64,000 nt of DNA from Cenococcum geophilum 1.58 (lineage: Eukaryota; Ascomycota; Dothideomycetes; Gloniales; Gloniaceae). A model generated the notes under the pieces. The model was given only the letters and a program-made list of their open reading frames with translations. It did no database searches and was not told where the DNA came from. The stretch lies in NCBI GenBank assembly GCA_001692895.1, contig KV748204.1, positions 372,001 to 436,000 on the forward strand. Reading direction: 5' to 3'. This document shows, piece after piece, positions 21,230 to 34,274 of the stretch. Made by a program: the position numbers and the translations under genes. Within the stretch, counting starts at the first letter, position 1; each line of letters opens with the position of its first letter.

Positions 21230-22165
21230 GTTTTATATACTTATATCTATAATGCTTTTATTCTCATGTAAAATCCAAACTCCTTAAATACCCTTACCTC
21301 CTATATTTTAGATACTAATAATATAAGATAATACTAAAGAGTGTATATGCTAAATTATTAGTAAGATTAAAGACTAATTACTAAACTAGATTATACTTAA
21401 TTAGCTTAACAAAGAGCAAATTACTATATAGCTATAGCTATAACCCTTTCTAAAGAAATAGATTTAAGATCCGTATATTATATAATATAGTAATATAAAG
21501 CTATTCTGGAATGGGATATAACTTAACCACTATAACTTCCGCTAGTTTATAAACTTTATAAAAACTTATACTTAATAAATAGATTTAGAGCCCTTTAAAA
21601 ATAAGAACGGTAGTATTTATATAAAAAAAAAAGAAGATTAGGTTTATTTAGGTTAAAATTAAGCGTATAAAAGCCCTATTACGGATTACTATATATATAG
21701 ATTTTAAACAAGTAGTTCCAAACGCTAAAGATATAGTAAGGAATTAGACCTCTTCTAGTAGAAAGCTAAGGGGTTATTAAAAGTATAGGTATTTTAATGG
21801 TAATATAGGGCAGACCTAACCTTTAAAGAAGCTGTTTTTAAAAAAACTTTAAAAGGGGTAAAGTTAGGGGCCTTAAGTAATAGGAAAGACTTTTAGGGCC
21901 AACCTAATATCTATTTAGTACCTTTATAGAAATACTTTAAAAAGTTATAAAAAAACTCTAGAGGTAAATTTTATTAGAAAAATAAATAGGGTAATAACTA
22001 CACTAATAATCTAAAAAAAGAAAAGCCCTAGTTATAGACCTTTTTTTAGCTATAACTAGGGCAAGATATAAAAGAAGAGACTTTCTGTATTACTATTAAG
22101 CTAGAAACTATAAGGGGACTTTATAGATAGGGGGCTATAAGGCACGATTGTAGAAATAGGATAGA
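21230..22165. other. AT-rich degraded repeat, unidentified
   Basis: I see TpA-rich sequence with no recognisable protein domain in any frame. A perfect 13-bp stem (GCCCTAGTTATAG / CTATAACTAGGGC) lies at about 22027-22066. It is most likely the remains of an older element into or beside which the gypsy-type LTR starting at 22166 landed. Confidence 0.4.
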
Positions 22166-22465
22166 TGTTACGGCACTGGCAGAAAATGGCAGAACTTGGT
22201 TGGCAGAACTTGGTAGAACTTCGCACTGGCAAGTTGCCACAGATTGCCGCATATTGCGGTTATGAGACGCGAAGATCTTATAAAACATTAAGCGGCGCTA
22301 CTCTTCTTCTCCTTTCCTTTCCCTAGCTTTAGATTCTTGTTTATAGACAACCTAATTATATAGGCTTGCGCGTCCCTTATACTGTGCTTATGCCTTAATT
22401 AACTAAGTCGCTAATATTATCTAAAGCTTATCCACCCTTTCTTCCTAAGAAGGAACTTAAATATA

Positions 22466-22512
22466 TCTAAAGAATAAGAACAAGAATAAGAACGAGAATA
22501 AGAACCAGAACT
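22466..22512. repeat. GAATAAGAAC-type microsatellite
   Basis: About six tandem 6-12-bp units (agaataagaac, agaacgagaataagaacc) lie just before the gag-only LTR element, in the leader of gypsy element A. Confidence 0.6.
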
Positions 22513-23589
22513 AAAAAATATATAAAAAATATAAATGTCTGTATAAGTAGAGGTTGTAAATTGTATTACGCGCAGAGCGTATGCGGCAGGGGCCACATGG
22601 CGTAGCGTAGGTCACCTGACCACCTACGGCCCGATAGATAGCCCGACCTTTACTACCCCTTTCTTTCTCTTTTGGTAGACGAAAAAAGACACGAATGAAT
22701 CAAGAACCAGTTACCTTATATTGCAATTGCAGTACCCCCCCGGGTGATACCGACACTGATCAGTTGATATCACAGATCAGCCAGGTGTTATTACGAAGAG
22801 AGACAACACGCGATCGCTCCTACCAAGGCCCGTCGATCACGTCGCGTTTGCTAAGGAGAACCCTTCCTACCAAGGCCCTGGGAACTCAAAGAACCGACTC
22901 CTACTAAGGCTTCGTTCGGTTCGCGTCCACCACGCAAATCAATACCCAGTACGACCTCTTTACTGAGCGCCAGTACACCCTATAACCCCGACACCGTCTG
23001 CTACCTTGCAGATCTGCCACGTCGAAAATCACGTCAACAGCACGCCCTAAACGCCAGCGTATCCCCTTTCTTTCTACGGCCTTTGCAAGCCACGAACACC
23101 ACAATCTACGCCAGTCATTATGTCAGTTAAACGTCTAAACTGGGCCAACGGAATAACCCTAACCAACGAGACCACTGCGGAAGATATCACCAACTACATT
23201 AATTTCAAAATTAATGAGTATACTAGCTATAACTTTAAAGACAAAAGCTTATGGGATTTATACCAAGAGGACTTTGATAATTTTAAGGTATAAACATTTA
23301 AGGACGCTGATAGGTCTGCAATTAAAAGACTTAAATAACTGCTCCGACGTAATGGAGTATGGGTCTTTAACAAAAAGAGTAAGTTAGTACCACAAGCACT
23401 GTACGACGTCGCTTACGAGGACGACCGTACGGAATGGTCAGATGAAGAAATTAAACTATTTATCAACAACGAAGGACCCTTTAATTCGTATGCCATAAAC
23501 TACCGCCTCAAATCACGTTCATTAACTCCCTTAATATCGTCTACTGCTCTAGCTTCAGCTGTCTTAAATAACCTTCCTACGGCCGAGCT

Positions 23590-23945
23590 TCCCTTGCCTA
23601 CGAACGTCACAGCTCCGCCTGCACAAGCTCCGTCCGCGCAAGCTCCGTCCACGCAAGCCCCGTCCACACAAGCTCCACCCGCACAAGCTCCGCTAGTTTT
23701 ACCCTCTTCCTTAACCAAAGCCAAGGATCTACGGCAGCCAAGCTCGCACAAACCTCCGCCCACGCAAGCCCCGTCCGCGCAAGCTCCGCCCATAAACGTC
23801 ACGGCTCCGCCTACAAACGTCACGGCCCCGCCTACAAACGTCACGGCCCCGCCTACAAACGTTACGGCTCCCTCTGCGAACGTCACGGTTCCCTCCACGA
23901 ATGTCACAGCTCCCTCTACGAATACCCCTGTGACACCTCAAACAC
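23590..23945 (+). repeat. Proline-rich minisatellite in the gag-only element
   Basis: Two blocks of 12-15-bp units encode QAPS/QAPP repeats (23617-23790), and then 21-bp-type units encode NVTAPPT (23795-23930). They sit inside the Gag-like region of the short LTR element. Unit sequences are well preserved. Confidence 0.75.
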
Positions 23946-24227
23946 CTATTGCATTTGTACCCCAATAACCTACCTAGCAACAGTACAATTTTTAGCAGCC
24001 TGCCCAGCAGCAGCAGTACGACCCTCGGCAACCTACCCGACAACAGCAACCAGACCCAGGAGGAGGAGGAACAACGTTATATAATGCTTGGTTGTCAGCC
24101 CTTCCACCTATTTTCCCCTATGGTCTGCGACAACTTTTATACCTTCCGAAGCCGCCATACCTTCGGTTCTGACTTCAACTACGCTCTGTCACAGGACACC
24201 TCAGTAACACCTTGTACGCGCCTACCT

Positions 24228-24335
24228 GTCTCCACCGCAATATCCGAATGTTCACGATATCCGCAATATCCGTAACGATATCCGCAACGTCTGCAATATC
24301 CGTAATATTCGCAATACCCGAGACATTCGCGATTA
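24228..24335. repeat. CCGCAATAT-type short tandem repeats
   Basis: About ten degenerate 9-12-bp units (ccgcaatat, ccgtaacgat, tcgcaatac) lie in the untranslated 3' part of the gag-only LTR element, shortly before its second LTR. Confidence 0.6.
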
Positions 24336-27300
24336 CTGCCCTAAGCACCTGTTGACCTATATACTTCTCCTTTATACTTTCTTACCTTCTTTCCTTTTTG
24401 TAAATGTCGCCAGTGTCTGTATAAGTAGAGGTTGTAAATTGTATTACGCGCAGAGCGTATGCGGCAGGGGCCACATGGCGTAGCGTAGGTCACCTGACCA
24501 CCTACAGCCCGATAGATAGCCCGACCTTTACTACCCCTTTCTTTCTCTTTTGGTAGACGAAAAAAGACACGAATGAATTAAGAACCAGTTACCTTATATT
24601 GCAATTGCAGTACCCCCCCGGGTGATACCGACAATAAACCTTAAGAATAGGACAAGCATAGACTAGAATCCCTAAAGAATTTACCTAAAATTATCTAATA
24701 CCCCTATTACTATGCTAAGAAACACAGTAGCTAGTAAAGCAGCTATAGGACCTTTAAATACCTTAAATAATAAAACAGTTAATATTTTAAACCCCTAGGC
24801 AGAGCTAGTAGCAGTTATTACTAAAATTAAATAACTATAAGAGCTACTTAAAGCTAGAGATACCCCTACTTCTATATCTAGTAATAAATTATTAAACACC
24901 TAGAGACTTACTATAGTCCTTAAGGTCCTATTTTAGCGCCTTAGCGGATCTACTAAGCCCTATATAGTACTATTATAGTCTATAAAGGTTACGGACCCCC
25001 CGTTACTTATAGATAGAATAGACTCTATATTTAATAACTAAAAGCTCTAACTATGGGATAAGCTTAAAGTTAATACTGACTACTTTCCTACACCTTAGGC
25101 CCGAATGGCCTATATCTTTAGCCGTACTAATAGGGATACCTAGATATACCTACGCCCGCGATACACCAAGGACTTAATAAACTATTTTACCTCTAAAGAG
25201 GAAATAATTAACTACTTGTCTTCTATTTATAAGACCCCCTTTAAGGTATAGAACGCCCGCCTTAATTATAAAGGCCTAAATATAAAAATAATGGAGACCT
25301 TTTTAGCCTTTTAGACCCGCTTTTTATACCTAGCTAGCTAGGCCTAAATTCCCTAAGAAGATTTAATGCTAGATCTATTTAATAAGCTTACCCTAGACCT
25401 ATAGCGGGCCGTATTACTAGTTTTTACTACTATATAGACGCTAAAGGAACTTATAGATTAGTGCTTAGCTATTAACTAAGGCCTTTATTAAATTAAGGTA
25501 TACGCTAAATAGTATAAAGCTAGAAACCCTCTAAATTAGATTATAAGCAACTTAAGAACGGCCTATAGTGCCCTAGCACAATTAGTAACTCCTATAATAC
25601 TAGCTATACAGCCTACTACTAATATAGTAGCTAGCTATACGGCTAGTCCTACTATAGGTTTAGTAAATGCTCGGCCTATATATAGCAGCCCCTATATATA
25701 GGCCCTTAGCAATTAAGGCGCCTGCTTCTCTTATAGCTAAAAAGGCTATATTATAAAAGACTACCTAATAAATATAAAAAGGGACAAAGTTTTATTAATT
25801 TAGGAGGATAGTATAGATGTAACGGAACCTTATAGCAAGTACTACGATGGGCTTGTTAATAGGCTAGGTGTGTAGGTAATGTAAGTTAAAGTTAACAACG
25901 TAATAATAACTGGTAGAGTGGTTGCCTAATAGATTAACTCTAATTATATTCTAAGAATTACTATAAGGAAGGAACTATCTAGGTAGGGACTAAGGGTCCT
26001 TAAATATATAACTATACTCCTATAAAATCCTTCTTGTACGTAATATACGTATACTCTATCTACTTTATTACGGATTACTTAGATCCCATAGATTATACAG
26101 ATTACGTTACGTGACCTTAGTTACCATTTCTCGTTATATAGCTCTACCGGCTCCATTTTAGACCGTGCTTAAATTAACTAACTAGCTTCTTTTAACTCTT
26201 CTTTAAGTAGTCGTAATATTATACTTAAAGCGTCTATAATACCATTTCCCTCCTTTCTATCTTCGTCCTTAAAGATCCTAAATATCTCTAAGTTATTTAC
26301 TAGAGGTATAATATCTATCTAATTAATTTGGTTAATATTATTACTTATTATACCTAAAGTAATTTCTTCGTCTTTAACTGCTCGTCGTGTTCGTACTATT
26401 GCTGCGATATTATCCCTTAGTGAGATTATACCGTCTTTATATTCTCGCTATTTAAAAGAGGGGTTAGTCTATATTGCGTTAGTGAACCCATCTTTATAAT
26501 AACCGTCCTCTTACTTAAAGTGCACTAAAGCGAATATTTATTTATCCTATAACGTCCGCTCTATCTCTAATACTAAATATATATAACCTATTACCCTTAA
26601 TAGTTATTTAGTTCCCTAATTAATTTATCTTAAGGTCTTATATTTAATCTATTACTACGCAGCTAGATAATAAACTATCTGTTACTTTGGTGGAGTTATA
26701 CCGTTTCTATAATGTAGAATAGGAGGCTACTAATGCTTAGTAACGGGCCCTTAAGTCTCGTCTTATGGCGTCCACTTAGTTAATCCGTCTTAAGAAGGTT
26801 TATAAGAAGGTCTATTTTAAGAAGTAGAAACTTATAAAATAAGGTTTATAGAAACTTGGCAATAAAAGAACGGATTCTCTTCTAATAGAGAAGGAAATAA
26901 ATCTAAGTAGTTTAGTAACTACTCTTCTTAGGTCCCCCTTAGGTAACTTATTCTTTAGTAATCTTTCTTTATTAATGCTACCTAACCTAATCTCTTCTAA
27001 TACTCTTATACCTTTCTTATAGCATTCTTTAAATTCTCTAGTAGCTCCTAGGTAGTCTTAGTATAGCCTATCTACTTAACCTTATACTATATTTTATTAT
27101 TAACGTCCTTATAACTAACGATCTTTAAAACTTACTATTTATCTTTTTCTTATCCTCTATACGTATCTGCTTTATAAACCGGTAGCTTAATATTCCTATA
27201 TACTAGTTCTAGTATTATAATATGCTATATAGGGTAGATCTTTATCTTAGCTAGTAGGTTTAACTTAAATATAACCGGTAAAATCCTTTATATAATTTTA

Positions 27301-30300
27301 AAAGGTCCTAGTTTAACGTAGTCCAACTTCTTACTTAGTCGTTAACTCTTGAAATTTTTATATAGTAGCTATACTTTATCTCCCTCCTTAAGATCTAGTT
27401 CCTTAGATCTCTTAGCATTATAATACTTTTTTATTCTCTCTTATACCTTTTTTACTAATTCTATAAGGTCTATATAAAGATTTATTAGTGTCTTTATTCT
27501 TTCTTTAGCTATACTACTTATTTTCTTCGCTTATTATAGTAACAACGATATTCTTAGCTTATATCTATAATTTGCCTTAAATAGTAATATACCTATGCCT
27601 TCTTATAGCGTTATATTATATATAAACTATATAATTAGTAATAGCAATACCTAATTATTCTATGCATAATTAATATAATGCCTTAAATACTGTTCTAGCG
27701 TCTAATTTAATCTTTCCGTTTAACTGTCTGTCTATAGGTAATACGCGGTAGAAGTTACTGCTCTAACTCCTTACTCCGCTAAAAAATACCTTCTAAAATG
27801 CTATTATAAATCTTAAATCCCTATCTAATATAATCTTACTTAGTGCTCCGTATCTTATAAACACTTCTTTAATATAGATTTTAGCGACATCTTCTGCTAA
27901 TATTTCTTCTATATATGCTATAAAGTATCCCCACTTTATAAGCTTGTCTACTATTACTAAAATCGCGTTATAATCTTATCCGGTAATAGGATCTCTTAAC
28001 TTTAATAACTTAATAATAAAGTCCTATAATATAACCTCCTATAGTCTTTCTAGTATTTTAATAGGTTATAGCCCTCTATATAGCTTATACCTTATTAGTT
28101 TATTCCTTTAGCAATCTAGATATTCCTTTATAACTTTTCGTACTAAGCCCTAGATTCCGTTAATAATATACTCCTCCTAAAGTTTTAATACTAAGCCCAT
28201 AGCTCTATTATGTCCTTAAGTTATTCCCTTATAGAAATCTTCTATAAAGTCTTCTGCTATACTTCTTAGGATGTACTTTGCCTCTCTATACTTATATAAT
28301 ATTTCTTCTCCTAAATATTCTAACTATTCTTTTAGTTATGCCTTAAAGATTCTCTATGCCTAAAAGCTTTCTAGTAACTTATAAACTCTTTCTAGTTTGT
28401 TATCCTCTTAAGTTGCTATAATTTTTGGATAATTGTACCTGATTAATCCATCTATATCTTTTCCCAGTAAAGCCCCTAATGGCTTTTTGTTATTTTATAG
28501 TTTAGCCTTTCTACTTAGAGTGTCTGCTTATATATTATCTGTGCCCTTAGTATACTAAATCTTAAAATAGTATTCTGTAAGTATCTCTACCTATTTAACC
28601 TATCTTTAGTTAAGTTCCTTTATTATTAAAAATCCTATTAGGTTCTTATAATCCGTCTTAACTATAAATAGTTTCTCTATACCTTATAAGAATACTCTTT
28701 ATTTCTTTAGTGCTGTAACTATACTTAATAACTCCTTATTATAGATGTTATAGTTTAACTCTAGTGGTGTTATCTTCCGACTATAGTATGCCACTAGGTG
28801 CTATCTATCTTAATGTTTTTATATAAAGTATACCCCTAGTATAAAGTCTAATGCATCCGTTTTTATAACTATCTCTATTCCTAGTTAATAGATCTTAAGA
28901 ACTGGCTCCTAGGTGAACAACCTTTTAACTTTCTTAAATAGCTCTTATTATTCCTCCCCCTATACCTATAGTTTTTCTTTCTTTGTTAATTGCGTAAATA
29001 GTTTAATATCTTTTAACTACTATGCTATAAACCTTCTGCAGTAATTGCAAAACCCTAAAAACGATCTTAATTGCGTAATATTCTCTAGTTCTTACCAATT
29101 CACTATAGCCTTAATCTTCTTTAGATCTATACTAAGTTAGCCTAGTTTAATAATAAATCTAATAAAGTTTGTCTTCCTTATAAAGAACTTATATTTCTTA
29201 ATTACTACTAGCATCTATTCTTCTTATAGTCTCTTTAAGACCTATTTAACATATTCCCCATATTCTTCCTTAGTCATTAAGTAGATAATAATATCATTAA
29301 GGTATACTATAATAAATTTATCTAAGTGCTTTTCTAATACGTTATTAATACGCTTCTAAAATGTTACTAGTATATTTATAAGTCTAAACTGCATAACTAA
29401 TAGTTTATATAGTCCTTCCTTTAACCTAAAGGCTGCCTTTTATTTATCGCCTTCCTTAATCCTAATTTAATGGTACGCCTATCTTAGATTTATCTTTATA
29501 AAGATTTATACGTTACCTATTTAATCCTAGATTTCGCTAATTAAGGGTAAAGGATACTTATCCTTTCGAGTAATGCTATTTAACTATTTATAGTTAATAC
29601 ATAACCTAAGCTTTCCATTCTTCTTTAGTACAAACAGTACTAAATAACCTGCTAATAACTGCGATAGTTTAATATATCCCTTTTATAAGTTTTCTTAAAT
29701 AAACTCTTTAAATGCTCTAGACTCTTCTTTAGTAAGTTTATAGGTTAAAAAGAACCTTAGACTTATTCCTGGTTCCAACTCTATTTTATAGTCCCATGCT
29801 GCATAATTTAACAGCTTTTCACTTTCTAGTGACCATAGTTTCTTACCATACTTGTAGTATCTCTTTAGTACATAACTTAAGCCTTACTTAGTCTCCTCGT
29901 ATATCGCTCTAACTTAGTACTATACTAACTTAGTCTATTATCGCATCTTATAGCATTAAATATCTCTAATATTAACCTAACCTATAATCCAATTAATCTT
30001 TAGGTTATATTCCTGTAACTAAGGCATTTTTAATACTACCTTATCCCGTCCTAATAGTAGGATATTAAAAGACATCTTAATTTGCCTTCCTTTAATGGTT
30101 ATTTAAATAGGTCCTGTTTTAAGGTTAATAATCCCTCTTTTATAGGCTATTAGATCTCCTAAAATTATAACTAATAGGTAAGGTTGCTCCTTTTATCTAT
30201 AAGGTAATTTTATTCTCTTAACTACTACTAGTAAGATATAGTTTCGCGTTACTCCACTATCTATTAGCGCTTTAAACTGCTAATCTTACCACTTTATTTA

Positions 30301-31464
30301 TAAATTTAGGTATTGTCCTTAAATTCCTTTAAGGGTTTAAGGCTCTACTACTAGCTCCCTCTAGTCCTATAGGCCTCTACTTTTTCTAACTATTAGCTAT
30401 TTAATCCTTATACACTTAACTTACTCTTTAGCTAATACCTAGTTCGCTTTTTGTCTTTAATATACTATAGACACGTATTCTCTAGGCATTTCTACTACTA
30501 TTATCCGTCTAAGCATTCTTCCGTAAGGAATTTTTTTAGTTAAAGTGCTAAGTCTCCTAGCTCTTAAACTTCTACTAAATACTAGCCGTGTATATACTTA
30601 GCATTCCTATACTATCGCTTATCTAGCGCCCAATACATCCTTATAGGGTATTTTCGATTCTTTTTCTTTAGATTCTTGTGCATTTTATATATATTATCCA
30701 CGTATACAATCTATAATAGCGTATAGTATACTAGGTGCTTTGGGTTAACTCTTAATTTGTTTTTATCTTTAAGTTTAAACTTCTATTATGTTAATCTAAA
30801 TGTTATAACTTTATTCGTAGGTACTAAGATACGCCTTTCGCTTCTCTAGTCCCCTAACTATTCCTTTAGATCTTTTAACGTTATAATTAAGGCTCCTTTA
30901 ATATAAGTTATGGCCTTCTCTATAATTAGATAGTCTTAAATAACTTATTTATCCAACTACATGTAGAAATCTTCCTACTTATCATTATATCGCTATCTAT
31001 ACCACTTTTAGTACAGCTATTAGAGTGTATACGGCTTATCTATAAGGAAGTATCTTTTTATTACTGCATTATAACAGCCCTTTATATATCATTCTTTAAA
31101 CCTAGTAGGGATCCCTAAATCCTCTTCGTTTTCTAGTTCAGTAAGCTACTTAGCTCTTAGTATACCTACCCTAGGCCTATTAGTAATTCTTTATACTAGT
31201 ACTCTATCCCTTATACGTCCTAATATGCTAGATCTCTTATTTAGTTTCTATTCCTGCTATGCAATAATTCTTTATCTAAATTCTTCCATAGTTTCTTTTG
31301 GTTTGCGTCTCGCGGATAGATCCTTAAAGTCTTCTTACTTCTTAATCTTAGTGTTGTGTTCTTTAATAGTCCTTATTTATATCTAGAAGTCTTAGTCCTA
31401 TAGGATTCTTAATCCTAAGCTTGCTTCTATCTTAAGCTTAGCTTCAGCCTTAGTTTAACTAGGC

Positions 31465-31690
31465 TTTACTAGTGTTCTTATCTCGTCTTAAGAGTCTTAA
31501 ATCTTACTTATCTCGTCTTAAAAATCTTATGCCTTTAGAAAGCTTCGTCCTAAGCTTATTTATATATTACTAAACTAAGCCATTACTCTGCTCTATTGAT
31601 TATTATCCGTTATAGGTCCTTAAGCTTACCTTATCTTATCTTAAGAATCTTAGTCATCTCTTATCTCGTCTTAAGAATCTTAAGCTTTTG
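31465..31690. repeat. Scattered TCTCGTCTTAAGAATCTTA repeats
   Basis: Four to five copies of a 19-20-bp unit (tctcgtcttaagartctta) lie near 31485, 31510, 31650 and 31665, in a part of element B that has no counterpart in the copy at 58290. They may be a local duplication or the edge of another insertion. Confidence 0.5.
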
Positions 31691-31764
31691 GCCTTTTGCC
31701 TTTATTAAGTGCCGAAGTAGTTTACTATCCTACTTCTCTTGCGTCTCGCGAAGCGATGCATCAG

Positions 31765-31945
31765 GAAATTTTTTTTTGGGCACGTTGTCGCAAGCGAAAA
31801 TCGGGGTCTGCAAAACCTGCGTAAGTCGCGATTTTAGCGATTTGCGGCAACTTGCGGCGATTTGCTACAAATACATAGGCTACCCATGTAAATCGCCGCA
31901 AATTGCGACTTAAGTAGACCCTAATTTTCGGGCTGCAATAAAAAC
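31765..31945. repeat. Palindromic head of satellite element copy 1
   Basis: GCGAAAATCGGGGTCTGCAA at about 31793 is answered by its degenerate inverse near 31905-31940 (GACTTAAGTAGACCCTAATT). Between them are TTGCGGCGATTTGC-type words and a central ACATAGGCTACCCATGT. The same head occurs in copy 2 at 53950-54214. Confidence 0.65.
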
Positions 31946-31961
31946 GCAACAAAAATACTAT

Positions 31962-33192
31962 AAAGCTCTACACGAAGCTCTACACAAAGCTCTGCACGAA
32001 GCTCTGCACAAAGCTCTACACGAAGCTCTGCACGAAGCTCTGCACGAGGCTCTGCACAAAGCTCTACACGAAGCTCTGCACGAAGCTCTGCACGAAGCTC
32101 TGCACGAGGCTCTGCACAAAGCTCTACACGAAGCTCTGCACGAAGCTCTGCACGAAGCTCTATACGAAGCTCTGCGTATAGAGGCTCTGTACGAGGCTCT
32201 GCACGAAGCTCTACACGAGGCTCTGCACGAAGCTCTACACGAAGCTTTGCACGAAGCTCTACACGAGCTCTACACGAAGCTCTACACGAAGCTCTACACG
32301 AAGCTCTACACGAAGCTCTACACGAAGCTCTACACGAAGCTCTATACGAAGCTCTACACGAAGCTCTGCATAAAGCTCTACACGAAGCTCTACACGAGGC
32401 TCTGCACGAAGCTCTACACGAAGCTCTGCACGAAGCTTTGCATAAAGCTCTACACGAAGCTCTACACGAAGCTCTACACAAAGCTCTGCACGAAGCTTTG
32501 CGCGAGGCTCTACACGAAGCTCTACACGAAGCTTTGCACAAGGCTCTGCATGAGGCTCTACACGAAGCTCTGCACGAAGCTCTGCACGGAGCTCTATACG
32601 AAGCTCTGCGTATAGAGGCTCTGTACGAGGCTCTGCACGAAGCTCTACACGAGGCTTCTGCACGAAGCTCTACACGAAGCTCTACACGAAGCTCTACACG
32701 AAGCTCTGCACGAAGCTCTACACGAAGCTCTGCACAAAGCTTTGCACGAGGCTCTACACGAGGCTCTATTACGAAGCTCTGCGTACAGAGGCTCTGTACG
32801 AGGCTCTGCACGAAGCTCTACACGAGGCTCTGCACGAAGCTCTACACGAGCTCTGCACGAAGCTCCTACACGAAGCTCTGCACGAAGCTCTACACGAAGC
32901 TCTACACAAAGCTCTGCACGAAGCTTTGCGCGAGGCTCTACACGAAGCCTCTACACGAAGCTTTGCACAAGCTCTGCATAAGGCTCTACACGAAGGCTCT
33001 GCACGAAGCTCTACACAAGGCTCTACACCGAAGCTCTACGTACAAGAGGCTCTGCACGAGGCTTTGCGCGAAGCTCTACATACGGAGCTCTACACGAAGC
33101 TCTGCACGAAGCTCTACACGAAGCCTCTACGTACAGAGGCTCTGCACGAGGCTTTGCGCGACATACGGAGGCTCTACACGAAGCTCTGCATC
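31962..33192. repeat. 12-bp tandem array GAAGCTCTACAC / GAAGCTCTGCAC
   Basis: About 100 units of 12 bp with C/T and A/G variants (gaagctctacac, gaagctctgcac, gaggctctgcac). They are interrupted four or five times by gcgtatagaggctctgtacg, giving a higher-order pattern. Because 12 is a multiple of three, long open frames (EALH, KLYT, ELRV repeats) run through on both strands. I consider them artefacts, not genes. Indels become frequent after about 32850. Confidence 0.9.
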
Positions 33193-33324
33193 GGGTCCCC
33201 GCTATATTCCCGATAGCCTCTACACGTGCCTCTGCCAAGTGTACCCCTTATCTATATACCTAGGTAGCCACCTTATTTTTTACCCTTCCTTCCTTACATC
33301 CTTTCTACCTAGGGAGGCACCAGA

Positions 33325-33476
33325 ACGGCAGCCAGCTGAGGACCGTCGCCAGAACCAGACGACCGTCGACCGTCGCCAGAACCAGACGACCGTCGACCGT
33401 CGCCAGAACCAGACGACCGTTGACCGTCGCCAGAACCAGACGACCGTTGACCGTCGCCAGAGCCAGACGACCACCG
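33325..33476. repeat. 27-bp tandem array GACCGTCGCCAGAACCAGAC
   Basis: Five to six units of 27 bp (gaccgtcgccagaaccagac plus gaccgtc) with few changes. One frame reads DRRQNQTTV repeated. A related array (ggtcgtctggctctgacgac on the other strand) occupies the same place in copy 2. Confidence 0.85.
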
Positions 33477-33582
33477 TTTGAATATACAGCCAGCGAACGG
33501 CTGTAGAGAACGATTCGAATTAATACGATTAATCGATCAATNAAATNAGGCGGAGCCTTCGATCGGGCCGACCTTTCCCCCA

Positions 33583-33809
33583 AATTACAGACAGGTAGGC
33601 ATAGACAGTAGCACAGATAGGAGGCACAGACGGTAGGCACAGACGGTAGGTATAGACAGGTAGGTATAGACAGGTAGCACAGATAGGTAGGTACAGACAG
33701 GTAGGCACAGACAGTAGGCACAGACAGGTAGGCACAGATAGTAGGCATAGACAGTAGGCATAGGCAGGTAGGCATAGGCAGGTACAGACAGACAGACAGA
33801 CAGACAGGT

Positions 33810-33844
<35 letters not shown>

Positions 33845-33848
33845 CACT
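33583..33848. repeat. GTAGGCA(C/T)AGACAG array with pure AGGC run
   Basis: Units of 12-16 bp (gtaggcacagacag, gtaggtatagacag) are followed by (gaca)n and (ggca)n tetranucleotide runs at 33785-33845. The mirror image lies in copy 2 at 52398-52530. Undetermined bases (N) just upstream at 33542 and 33547 suggest assembly difficulty here. Confidence 0.85.
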
Positions 33849-34274
33849 AGGCCTAGTTAGGAAATCGGTATACAGCCAGCAGATCGTTAGGAATACCGCC
33901 AATTAATGATTTGGAGCCTTTGTAAAGGGTATCCCCCTTATCTTAATTGCTTAATAAATAGCTCTATATTTTATATAGTTATATAGAAATATAAAATATG
34001 CAAAATATAAAATGTGTAAAATATGCAAAATATATAAAATATATAAAATATATAAAACGTGTAAAATATACAGGCTCTGCGCGTTTGCTGCAAGTTGCTG
34101 TAAAATGCGTAGGCTCTGTGCAGTTTGCTGCAAGTTGCTGTAAAATACGCAGGCTCTGTGCAGTTTGCCGCAAAATGCGCAAACCGCACAAGACCATATA
34201 CGACTGCCGCGACCGTATAGTTTGCCGCAAATTGCCGCAAACTGCAACAACGAGCCCGAAATTTTTTTTCCTGA

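Larger units (their letters stand above)
22531..24638 (+). mobile_element. Short gag-only LTR element, both LTRs and TSD present, young
   Basis: LTRs at 22536-22755 and 24414-24633 are each 220 bp (TGTCTGTATAAG ... GATACCGACA) and differ at only about two positions. ATAAA flanks both sides (22531-22535, 24634-24638). The 1.66-kb interior encodes a Gag-like region from about 23121 (MSVKRLNWANGITLTNETTA), resembling the N terminus of fungal copia-type Gag, followed by Pro/Ala-rich tandem repeats. It has no protease, integrase or reverse transcriptase, so it is a non-autonomous fossil that would have needed enzymes from elsewhere. It is broken in a few places. Its near-identical LTRs and balanced composition mark it as one of the youngest insertions here. 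Confidence 0.85.
31761..34274. mobile_element. Satellite-bearing Helitron-like element, copy 1
   Basis: It begins TCAGGAAATTTTTTTTTGGG (preceded by A) and ends TTTTTTTTCCTGA (followed by T). Its two ends are imperfect inverted repeats of about 33 bp (continuing ..GGGCACGTTGTCGC / ..GGGCTCGTTGTTGC). No target duplication is visible. The TC start, CTRR end and A|T insertion site agree with Helitrons, although strong terminal inversion is not typical of the canonical group and points rather to Helentron/Helitron2-like or a new type. In order it contains a palindromic head, a 12-bp repeat array, a conserved 95-bp linker, a 27-bp array, a 4-bp/12-bp GTAGGCA array, an AT-rich part and a TTGCCGCAAA-rich tail. 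It has no coding capacity of its own. It is inserted in gypsy element B. Confidence 0.6.

Noticed and set aside
22904-23104. 66-codon minus-strand frame inside the gag-only LTR element
   Set aside because: It lies in the leader of that element on the wrong strand and has no family resemblance.
31921-33481. Very long open frames (up to about 350 codons) reading EALH, KLYT or ELRVEL repeats on both strands
   Set aside because: They result from the 12-bp and 27-bp repeat periods, which are multiples of three. They occur in several frames at once, and no other coding signal is present.
31761-34274. CRISPR-like array in the 12-bp and 27-bp repeats
   Set aside because: The repeats are contiguous without unique spacers, and the genome is clearly fungal.
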